Of a stretch of 64,000 nucleotides of DNA, positions 40,001 to 52,000 are shown piece by piece. A program made the translations under genes and the position numbers. The notes under the pieces were generated by a model. It was given only the letters and a program-made list of their open reading frames with translations, searched no databases and was not told the origin of the DNA. How positions within the stretch are numbered: position 1 is the stretch's first letter; every line of letters starts with the position of its first letter. This stretch comes from Emydura subglobosa (lineage: Eukaryota; Chordata; Testudines; Chelidae), in assembly GCA_007922225.1 (NCBI GenBank), contig ML679956.1:17085049-17149048 (forward strand). The letters run 5' to 3'.

Positions 40001-43000
40001 GTTACATAAATAATAATAATAAATTACTCTTACCTGAGTAAGAAGCTAAGACTTCTCTGGTGCAGCCGCCACCGCATGCCCCATGTGGGCCCCGCCTCTT
40101 CTCATCCCTCATGGACTGAGGGTAATGGAGCGGAGCCCTGGCTCCAGACCCCCACTGGCCAGTGTGGGACTGGAGGGGCTGCTCCTGCGCTCCGACCGGT
40201 GCAGATGACCTCAATATTACTGAAGCCTCATGGACCCCCTGTAATCTTTGGCATCCCCCCCCCGCAAGGGAGTCCCGCCCCCCAGGTTGGGAACTGTTGT
40301 CTAGACCAACATCAGATCAGCTACCTAACCCTGTGAATGGACAGATCCATCTTAATGTCTAAAGATAGGTAATCAAGGATGACCCCAGCACCGGAATAAA
40401 TTGGTGTCAAAGAGGGTCCATGGATGTAGTGAGAACATGAGGGGGCACATCTGACACTCTTGAATAATCATAGTTCGAATGGAAAGTAATGTTTTCTTTC
40501 CCATTTGGTCAAGACACGTACTAAGGAGATAAGACAAGTATCTTCTCCATGTTTTAATTTAATAATAGAAATGGTATAAGGATTTTCAAAGTTTTCATGC
40601 TTAAATTATGTTTAGGATTACAGGATGTATTATTAGGCTGTACCATGACAATCTACAAGGCAACTGATAGTAAATATTTCAAAGATCTGTTTTACCCAAG
40701 TACATGTGGTTAGTGTTGGTGGCTAAGTAATTCTGGTTAATGTGAAGTGTGTTGGGGAATAAACTTACCATGTGGAGTAGCATTTTTGAGCAACAGAGCC
40801 TATCTCAAAATCAGAATGCATATTTGAATGTAAAATATAAATTGTACCTATTGGAATTTGAAAAATCAGAAATTTAAAACTTGTGTTGAAATGATCTTAT
40901 TAAATTTAAAGTCAAGAATATGCAGGAAACAAATATATTTTCATACAAATCTAGGTAAAAGTGAAAACCTGTCTAGTTGCTTTGTCTGATTACTGTATAC
41001 AAATACACATATACAGTAGAGTCTCTCCCCTTTATTTCTTATGAAAAATTGGTGGTGGCACTAGTTTATTTCCCTGGAGAAGGATGAATTCTACTTAAAA
41101 AAATGTGTTCCTCATTATAGGGTCTCTTGAGAGTCCAATTAGGTTATTTATCCAATTTTGTCCCTTGCCAACTAGGATATTTAATAAAATTTCTTCTTAC
41201 ACTCAAGGTTAACATTTACAGTGTTCAGAGGTCAGATTGTGGGGTACAAAGCTGATACTCTGCTCCTAAACCTCATCCGCCCGACTCTTAGTCTCAACTT
41301 TGATCCATTTGTCATACATACTTGTCTGCTCTGCCCATAGTTTGTCATGGCATGTCATGAAACATATGTTAAAGTATATATTGTAAGTATTGTATTAAAA
41401 TGTTCATTGAAATATTTATACTTTATTATATTTTCAGTACTTTTAAATGTATTGTAAGTCCCAATCCTGTGCTCTGTGCAGAGTCCCCCCACATGAACCT
41501 TGTTGCAGATTTGGGGTCTTAATTTGTGTTTAAAAAGAGATGGTAAATTACCAACCCTTTTAAAATATCAGAGCTAATTGGGACAACCTTTACCTATATC
41601 TTTAGTGGAATTAGGGATCTCTAGAAATACGAATTTAGTGAAAGACTCACATTTAGGATTTACTTGAATCCGCAAAAGAAAAATCGAGGCAGACTATTTA
41701 TTCAGCACAGGAGCAAAGTACTTTGTGGCCTTTTATCCGCTTTAACTTACTTAAACTTATCATGTGTGCTAAAACAGAAGATTATCACATTATTTACTTG
41801 TCAGGCTAGGATTCATCATATTCCAATACTTAAGAAGTCACATAACCTGTACATTATTGTAATGAGTCATAGACAAGTCTGTGTTTGTGACTCAAATTTT
41901 GACTATAGAATTATAAATAACCTGCTTTGCTGCTGTTGATGCTCCTTTTCCACCATATTGCTCTTTTTCCAGCCTCTTTCCATTTTATATAAGCAGTTAT
42001 TTCTTGTAATGGCTCAGCAGATGTACTATTTGCACAGAAAATTTGTATGCAATTCATTTTGAAAATATACGATTCAACAAGTGAACATTTTTTATATTTT
42101 TGAAGTGATAGGGCTCTTGTTCCATAAAAGAAGAACAGTCCATTTCTTTTTTTGACCTGTACATAAGATTACAGATTTAGGGCTTGCACACAAAGTATTT
42201 GTTGAGAAATTGCAGTTGATTTGCTGCAAAACATTTATGGTAAAAAGGAATAATTTCTTAATTGTGCCTTTCAAATACATGATAGGAGCATCTTTAGAAT
42301 ATGAATATTCTAATTTTTAAAAGCTTGGATAGCACTTTGCCACAAGTTACAAATATAATTGATCTTTAATACTTAATTTTAGTCTGGCAGTTTGACAGTT
42401 TGCAAGATTTGTTGTTGCATAAGAGGAAACATACTTCTGATCTTTGGACAAAGCAGTGAACCTTGTCTTATATAATATTTAAGCAGAAGTCACATTGAAA
42501 TTAAGTTTTGCACTTCAAATTTGGGGTATATTTTCTGCTGTGGTTGTTTTAGATGTGTTCTAAGACATATTTGAAGGAATAGTAAATGTAAATTAGAATT
42601 TTAATACATATTTTCTGTTTCTTGTCTCCCAAAGGCTCTTTATGTGATTGAGCACTAAACTATGTGTTGATGCTTGCATTTGTGCTTGTAACTAGTCAGA
42701 ACTGCAGATGATAATTCTGAAAATTCAGAGGCATGAAACCAGTTCAGACAACTATGCACATGAGAACTTGAGCTTAATTAGATAATTGTAACATTTTCTT
42801 TATAGCCTGAAAAGTAGTACATTGATTACATTCTTCAGGAATAATGAGATCTGTGAAGTACAGGGAGAAGCTTGCTACAAACATCAGTTCTTGTGTTAAG
42901 AGTCTGTAAGCCTCATTAGATTGTTCCTGAAACAAGTATAAAAAAATCCACGAGATAATTCAATGCAATGTATAGCATTTGGTATGCCCAATAATAAATA

Positions 43001-46000
43001 ATAGACTTTACAGTCAGACACACAGCATGTTTTTTCCTGATGAGCAAATATAATGCATGAAAAGAACAAATCCTAACTGCATTATATCTTTATGTGAAAT
43101 GCTCTCAATGTGATTACACAATGTAATGTTTGTGATTTTATCCTTCTGAATGGGAGAGAGATTATATTCACAATTTTCTAACACTTATTTTTACAATTTA
43201 TATAACCCATCAATTGTGAGTTGCTGCTTCTAATAATCAGTGAAACTTTAATAATTGCAGTCCACTTATAAATGACAAACAAGTACTTATAGCCAAAGCT
43301 CCAGGCGTTCTGCAGAGTGTTTAAGTGCCAATCTCTGTGGCAAAAATGAGTGAATTCTGCTGCAAATGTTTATACTGTAGGTGCCACAGGACAGCTGTGT
43401 TACTGGAATTGCATATTTTTAAAGTCCTCTTCTGACTGCAGAATTCAACAGACCCCTGAATGTATCTTTGAATTGGGATGTATATATTTAAACAACCACT
43501 GCCATGTACATATTTTCTGGGAGACTAGTCCACTTTAGGTGTGTAGTAAGAGACAGATATCTCACAACGTACATTTTCTGTTGAATGTGGTATTCCTGAT
43601 GATGAAGGAATTAGCTGAATTATTAAGAAATCAACCAATATGATGACTGATTTTATAAATATTTTTCAAGGGATAATTTTATATAGATTTTAAGTCTCTT
43701 TATACTGCAAGTATTCCCCCCAATAATTTGTAGACATTCATTGTAGTCAATATTTTTACACTCCTTTTAATGAATTTAATAAAAAGCTCTGTAAACTCTA
43801 AGACCCCAGGGATCCTTTAGGAGCTATTTAAACTACAACTTTTGAACCTAGTACAATATACATAATTGTGCCAGAACCATATTCTTTCCAACACCTTATT
43901 GCTCATGTACTTATTAAATTAAAACATGATTGAAGCAAGCACAGGTTGGTGCATCCACCTAGCAACACTCTTTAGGGCATAACCATCTTGAAACTGGTTG
44001 GCATATTCATATCTTCCATGCTTCCAACTCCATATGACCCTGTGCATTTTGAGAATTCTTGGCAGCTATCCTCTACAGTTGGTGCTTGGAGCAGGGGATT
44101 GTGAAAATGTCGATAGATTGTTCTGGGAGACTTGCTATGATATTTCTGTAGGCTTTTAGATCACATTCATCTTTTCATTTATCAACAGTATTAGACCCTT
44201 TGAATATGGTTTATGTTGAATAGAACTTTTGGTGAACATCAATTACAGATTAAAACTTTACCCATTAGTTTTAAAAAGTGCTCTTTAAAAAAATTACATA
44301 CTCAATGAAACAATTATTTACAACTCTTCCAGGAGCCTTCATAAAGAATACATAGATTCACTTTATTGATGCTTTTCCTAACACTTCCAGCTCCCTGGTA
44401 GTAAAAGTAATTTAGATAAATATGCAGCAGTAAAGCAGTAGAGGTGTATAAGGTACAATACATGAGTATTCTCTAACAACTACCAGTTATATACACAAAT
44501 AGAATAGGAATACAGTGGAAAAATATTGGAACATAGATATGATAGTGTTCTTACCAGCATATACTGTACTAATCTTATAAATGCAAAATTCCTCTCCTAG
44601 TAAAATGATCATCTGCACTCTTTTCAAATGATCTGTAGCTAATAATGGCATGTGAAATGCTAAACATTTCCCATGTAACTTTTGTATTACGAAAAGACCT
44701 TGAGAAAAGTTAATCTGAAACTTTTTGTTACCTTTAATTTAGTAAAACTGTGATTGACCTAGCTGTAGTTGCCCACTCACAAAAAGATAAGAAAAGATAC
44801 AATTAGGCATTATGAAGTAAGAATAAAATTGAGTCATTTTGTTTCAGTAGAAGCTGCCTTTGCACATATAGCTGACATCTAATAGCTATCATTAGTACTA
44901 CCATTCATCTAAAAAGGATCTTTTCAAATAAATCATTTGCTGGTTTCTCAGATTCCTTTGGGCAAAGAACCATAAACTTAAAATGTGTTCTAGTGTTATC
45001 TCAATATTTTCTTAGTTTCCCAACAAGTACTTGTTTCCTTTCTTTTTAAAAACAACTTTTACAGTTTTAGTAATCTTTACTAATCTAATGTCCTATTCTA
45101 TAAGGAGAATATTTCTTTCCATTATGCACTTTTATTGACAGTTGTCCTTTAGGGCCTGTAAGTTTTATATTATTCTTAAGAAATTGAAAAGTTTCGTCCC
45201 CTCTCTCCCATTTTTTAAAAAGAAAATACTAAAAAAGTCCTCAAATACAGACTTTAATCTTTTGTTTGTTGAGCACAGATGTGCCTGATTTTCAAACTTG
45301 GCCAACTGTCAGATTTCTCTCAGGGTTGTCTACACTTCAAACTGCAAGTATAAATTCCAGCTCAACGAGACATACCCGTGCTAACTCTGATTTTGCTAAT
45401 GCACTAAAAACAGCATACAGCCACAGCAGTGCAAGCACCAGGAGGGGCTAGCTGCCACGAGTGTGCCTGTCAGAGACACTAGGTACACATTCAGGCCAGC
45501 TAGCCCCTCCTCCTTGTCATGTTGCCATGGCTGCACTTTATTTTTAGTACACTAACTAGCTCAATGGGAGCTAAGGCAAGCAAATCTCCTCACACTGAGA
45601 ATTACACCCCCAGCTTGAAGTGTAGAGAGACCCTCAGTTGTCTCAAACCCACATCCATTCTGTGTTCACCCTTGTGATGTGTCCAGAAACCTTCAGCGAA
45701 TATCTGTGGTTACACCATACTAGTGCAAACTCCCTAACTTTATTCATTAAAAGGAAAAGACCACTTTAGGCACTGGAGCTGCAATTCAAACTTCTTGTAT
45801 TTGTCCCAGCTGATGAAGAATGAGTTCCTTCTTAATGAAAAGCTTTGATAATTCTGAAGAGGCAACCTGAGCAAAGTAGCTCAGGCTTGCAGGATGACTG
45901 CACCATCATAGTTAGGGTTTCATTGTGATTTTTTGCTTAAAGCAAGGATTCAGCCTCTTTCTTCTATATGAAGAATACATCGTCAGGGGGACAGATTCTC

Positions 46001-49000
46001 AGCTGGGCTGAATTCATAAGCAGTGAAGCAGAGGAGAGGGGGGTAAAGGTACCTCTAAGCAGCCTTTCTGCTATCCCAACCTGGGGCCAGTGGTCAGGCC
46101 ATTTTGGCCCTCACTGTAATATAGAACAATTTAAGTGTGCTCTAAGTCCTGCCAGCAGGACCAGTAGGGATGACTTCTCCAGTCGAGGATTGAAAGGACT
46201 GCTATATGTTTTGGCCTGCGCACACAGCCTAAATGGATACCACCATCTGTAACAATTCTTTCAAAAACGTGGAAAGGTTGGATTCTTTAAAATAAAGCAA
46301 TAAAAGAAAACAGTAATAGCAGTAAAACAAACAAAAAACCCCATCCCAATTAACTGGTGGTAAAAATTGTTCTACTAAAATATATTGTGAAATAATCAAT
46401 TAAAAATAAATTAGTGGGACGTTTTCACAACTCCTGGGACACTTTCTAATACCTCTTTAGACCTGTGAATTATTTTTCTAAGTTGCTATTTTTAGCACAT
46501 CTAAAACTTGGTATTTAATATCAATTAGTTATTTGTCAGTTCATTTATCAACAAGAACAATGTAATATTACATTTAAATATTTTATTTTCTCAATCAAAT
46601 GAAATAAAAATAGATTTTAAAGTTTAAATTGGTGTCTGTGTAATTATTTATTTCCATAACTGTATAGTGTAACTCTTCAAAGAAAACTCAAGGAAGGTAT
46701 CTCAGAAAAAAACCAGTCATTTTTGAGGGCACCTGCTTATGATTGTGATGGACAATCCATATGTGTTAAATGTTGCTAGGTGAAGATTGTGCTTTCTCTA
46801 AATTGTTGTTAATTGGTTGCTAGGTAGCTGTGAACTGTAACAATGTTGTGAACTTTACAGCTGTTGGGGTGGGAGAGTCTTATTTTATACAGAAGGAGAT
46901 GCTCAGTGCCAATCAGGAAGAGTCAGGGGATCCTTTAACCTTTCAATTTTGGACAGTATTCAGTTTTGCTCATTTGCATGATGTAAAGATGCATACTTTG
47001 CATAATAAGCAGGGTTTTCCCCCAAGATATTAGTAGAAGGTTGAGGGAAGGAACTGTCAGATAATCTCAATGTAAGTCCTACATTCATTGGAGACCTGCT
47101 AAAATTTGATCTCAAATAATTGTTGCTGTCCACAGACCGAGTTAAATGTGTTGAGAGAAGCTTTCTGGGAAGAGAATGCATAGGGTAGAAAATGAAAATG
47201 TGGAGATTACACCCTTTAGAGTTTTGATGGAAGCCATGATAAAAAAAAATAGGAGCTACCTTATCAACTGACTTTGCCCATTTTAGAATTAAATCTCCAC
47301 ATGGTGGCAAAGGATTTATTACATTGTAAAGTTGCAAACTGAAGATAAGAAGAGTGCTTCCACCTCTCCCTCCCTGCTTATAGTGTATAAAATCTCTTGG
47401 AAGTGAGGTGATTAATTTTATATAGACTCTTGAGGTATAGTGTGTCTGTAAATGTTCTGCTTTAAAGATAAGTAAGAAGGAAAACACACACACTTTGCCA
47501 AAAAGAAACAAAACATTTGAAATAATCTATGACCAGGAAAATAAACACAATCTTTCATTGCTTTTAATAGTAATTATGAAGCTGTAATTCCATTTGGGTA
47601 TTTGTAGCTTGCAATAAGCTATATCAAGAAAAACTGAGGTGGCAACTGCTTTTCTGTTTTTCTTTTTTCTCTAGTGGGTTGGTGCTGATGGTAAGATGGT
47701 GTATTTTCATTCAGCTTCTTGTGTTTTTCCCTTCTGGGGTTCAAACAGAGAACTGAATAGCCCCGAGTAGCCCTGTTGCTCTTAATATTGTTCTCCATCC
47801 ACTCAAGAAACATCATGCAACAGCTTAATAAAGTGCAGAGCTTTATTATGTGAGTATAAATGAGGCCATCTGGTTCATATAAAATTAGAGATGGAGCCCA
47901 AACTGGAACAGCACATCTGAATCCCCTCAGACTTTGAGAATGCTTGTGTCCAGAAATGAACTTTATGGCTTCTGCCCACCTTTGCACTGAAAATGAGTCA
48001 ACCGAGAGATAAATTAACTCTTTTTGTTGATATGGTTCATGACTAAAGGATTGCCCCCTTCATCTCCAACCAGCTTCTCCTAAGCACAAGAAATAAAATT
48101 GGCCCCACTGTCCCTGTGGATTGCTTAGGGTGCTGGATCGGGATTTAGAAAACAAGCAAAAATTCAAATATACATAGCGATGGATTGAACACAGTGTCCA
48201 AGTGATCACAGAGCAATGACAGTGGTTGATAGCTGAGCACAGAGCTCAGTCAAAGCAAAATAAAAATTGAAACGTTTTAAGAAAAATTATGTACACTTTT
48301 TTCTCTTTCTTTTGATCACTAGATGCTGCTTCTTATTTTCCATTGCCCAGAACTTTGACCTACTGAGCCCCTAACTTGCCAGATTACTTGAACCAACCTG
48401 AAACTTTGCCCAAAACAAGAAAGAAACCTATAGTAATATCTAATCTATCTGTCTAGGTTCTTATATTAGCACCCCATCACTGTGATGTCTGAGAGTGAAA
48501 TTCACCCAAGTGTAGAGAGACAGCATAAGGCCTATGCAACACTTAAATTCCATTTATGCCCTATTTTGAGGAATTAAGTGGGATTTAAGTGATGCATAGG
48601 CCTACGTTGTCATTTGCAAAAGAGTGAATTTCACCTTGAATTAATCATGAATTTTGCACAAACATATCTCATTTCTGCAGTCAGCGAGACCTAGAGTTTG
48701 GTTGGAGTTTTTCATTTGTTTTTTTCTTTAGTTTTTTGTAGTTTTGTTGTGGAAGACTTAAATCTAACAAGTGAGTTTGGCAGTTTACTCTGAAGATGCT
48801 GATGTTCTGGTCATCTTGATCTTTTCTGGAAGTGAGTTATGGATTGATAAACCAGTTGTTCAGAAAGCTGCATCTTCCACACAAGGTCAATGCTTGATGT
48901 TGATGGTTCCTTTGTTCAGTGGATTGTAGCTGTTGTAGGAGGTCATTTGGTTTCACTTTTCAAATTCTAGTGTGTCTTTGGTCAATGTTCATATTTATAG

Positions 49001-52000
49001 AATCTTCAGCAATCTTCAAGACTTCCAAGCAATCTGTCCACTAGTCACAGGGACAATAAAGGTAATAAGCAGTACTTCTTAATTGTTAGCAAATTTCCTT
49101 CAGCCATGTATCTCACTTGTTCCTTCTCTCTTTCATGAAAGCCATTGTTGTCAGTTGTTGGCTGCGTTTGTGTTTTCCCAGTGTATATGCTGTCCCAGCT
49201 CTGCGAGACATCACTCCACAATCAAACTATTCAATAAGACCACAGATCCTTTCAGCAATGAAGGCACCCAGCCAGGTTTATTGTCAAACGAGTACAGAAG
49301 AAAGCACCCTGTACATGCTACAAGTACACTTAATATTGTGTGCCCCTGACAATGGACCAGCTCAGTAAACGGCGGGACTTTCCATTCTTCACTCAGCCAG
49401 CCAAAGATGCTTCCTCTGAGACCCTCTTTTATACACTGATACAAACAAGTTGAGTATTGCCCCGCTGACATGTATAGTTGCCACCCTTTGACATGGAAAG
49501 ATACCACCTTTTGATATGGTATGATGCCACCCATTATCTTGTACCGGATGGTTTGGTCAAAACATCTCTATTCATCATATTAACAAGACATTTCTATCCA
49601 TTATAGTGTCATTTGGAGAAGTCAGTAAGCCCTTGTTATCTTTGGGGTATTAGGATGTCCTGGCACCTTTCTAGAATGTGCTTGAGCCTAGCACTTCTTT
49701 GGAATGTGTATTTGTAATACCAACTCTGTTCTTGCCAGTTACGGAGAGTCTGCCAGCATTCACAGCATGACTTCTGCTAACTTTGCTTTATACCAGGGGT
49801 GGGGAACCTTTTTTATGTCAAGGGCCTGATGGTGGCCCTGGCGGCGGGGGAGAATTTGGCGGCGGCACGGTTTTGCGGCGGCGGGGGGGTTGCCGGGGGG
49901 GCGGGGGGACAGTGCCCGCCGCCGAAAAGGGGCAAACAGCGGCAGGGTTCCGGCGGCAGGGTTTTGGCGGCAGGCACTGCCCCCCCACGGAACCCCGCCG
50001 CCGCCGTGAAACTGCGCCGCCGCCGAATTCCCTCCCGCTGCCAGGTCCAGACCAAATGATTTCGCGTGCCTTATACGCGGGCCGGACGTTCCCCACCCCT
50101 GCTTTTATACCATTACCTTAGCTCAGGCCTTATACCTGGCCTGTTTTACTAGGCCTCATGTCTCAGGCTCTTACTTTCTACTACAGCCATCACCTGTTCT
50201 GGGAATAATGTTACAAATTATGCCCATCTTAATTTACAGCCTAGTCTAGTAAAGAACCACTTAGCCAATTGTCTTCTGAAGCCAGTATGTTCCTGTTAAA
50301 GATATTCCTACTCATATTGCAGTACCATGCAACAGCCAATCCTTGCACCTGAAAGAGTCACTTGAATTGACCAATGGAAGCCCTTCAAGGAAGAATACCA
50401 TTGGTTGGTGGGCTCTGCAGCACTGACTGTGTGATGTAACTTTTCCATTGGCCCTGTCCTATTTCATGCTGACTGTTAGGGCTGACCCTTTTAGATTTTA
50501 AATTTCAGCATGCTACTAAAGTCTCTGTTTTTCTGAAAAATCATTCAAATAGTAGTAGAATTCATGACATTTTCCTATGTACACAGAGAATCCATTCAGT
50601 GATAACTAACGTCTATTTTTCATAAGAGGGCCATACCATAGGTATGATACTCTCTCATACTGGTCCATGATCAGGACTCCTAGACACTATGGTAATACAA
50701 GTAATTAATAACAATAATAATAGCAACCACTTAATCAGAATTCAGCACTGGGATATCTGTCTCCAATTTCCTATTTGAAATTAAGCTTATGTAAATACCA
50801 TAATAAAATATCATTAACTGTAAAATTTAGAAATGAAAACATAAGTGCAAAGGGTCTCAAAGGTCATGTGGTGATAAATCAGTACAGCAGAGCTGTTTTA
50901 TAATGTCATAAATATTGCCATGACTTGGCTTTCAAGTGGAGTCAACTTTTCTTTGATGCTGACTAACTATAAATTCAGCTGAGCTTTTCTAGTCTCATAC
51001 ATTTAAACACATTAATAAAACTATGCCAGGTAAGATGGAAAATATCACCTACAACATCAGAAAAATAGCTCTTTAATTTTACAAAACTAGTTCAGAAGGA
51101 AAGATGGATTCAATCAAGATCTAGATTGTTTTAAGCTTGAAAAAGGGTATTCGTTATAATAAAAATGGGATGCCAATATATGATAAGCAAGAGCTCAAAG
51201 ATTTCTGACAAACAATAGAGTAGTACGCAGTCTGCTCAAAGGTATTAGGAATTTGAACAGCTACTTTGGAGAAATAGTCCATTTTTTTTTCTTTTATAAG
51301 AATTTGACCTTGTTCTTTCTGTGGAAATTTGTTTATAAAGAATAATACCTATACTTAACATAATGCTACTGAATTAGATGTTTTCAACTTCAGTACATGA
51401 TTTGGAATTGAGTTGTGATTTACAAATTTAAAGGAAAACTGCACTGATTATCTTGAATATATTATATACAAAAGTGAAATGACCATTCACTAGAGAGAGA
51501 GGGAGAGAAATATCCTGCATCTGTTTTAATAGCCATAACTAGGCATCTCATAGAGCACAACAACATCACTGCTGCTTCCCTTCAGGAAGTTCAGCCTTTG
51601 GAGTCACAGAAGTGAAATTGTTGATCAGTTTTTGAAGTTTCTGTTTGTTTATATTTCATTTTTTACTCAGAATTATTTTTATTATGTAGACATCTGTCTG
51701 CTAGAAATTTAATCAATGCCACTAATTCAGTTCACCCAACTGATTTCTTATTCTAAATCTAGGAGCTAAAAAACACCACATGCACATGCACACACATACC
51801 TACCTTTAAAAATAAAACAAAACATAATGACACTGATATCACCTTCTTAGTTACCTTTCTGTTCTCTCTGCTAGGATTTATGTTGGCAAATTCCGATAGA
51901 ATAGGTGTCAGGGGTTTAGTGGCCATTCTTTCTGATCTTGACTAGACACTAAAGGTTTGGGCATAATTATCAACATAATTAGACCATATGTACTCCCACC

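Larger units (their letters stand above)
49202..50185 (-). mobile_element. Solo LTR (endogenous-retrovirus type) carrying a nested transposon
   Basis: Second copy of the LTR at 1-440. On the minus strand, from 50185: TGTAGTAGAAAGTAAGAGCC, then the TATA box TATAAAAGAGG (49423-49433), the decamer GGAAAGTCCC, and the poly(A) signal CAATAAA (minus strand, 49277-49283). Without the inserted element (49794-50101) it is about 670 bases long, a normal LTR size. No gag, pol or env is next to it, so it is a solo LTR. The left border is uncertain by about 20 bases and no target duplication was found. Confidence 0.72.

Noticed and set aside
43320..43540. Possible processed gene fragment (TAGGTGCCACAGGACAGCTG)
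   Set aside because: A short phrase that resembles a repeat tail; no further support.
46960..47511. 183-codon minus-strand open frame, the longest raw frame in the window
   Set aside because: No recognisable domain, no splice or promoter context and biased composition (many S, L, F, H). Over 64 kb in six frames one frame of this length can arise by chance.
47619..47987. 122-codon minus-strand open frame near the previous one
   Set aside because: No family resemblance and no continuity with 46960-47511.
49783..50121. Overlapping Gly/Pro/Arg-rich frames on both strands
   Set aside because: Mirror frames caused by the GC-rich palindrome of the inserted transposon.
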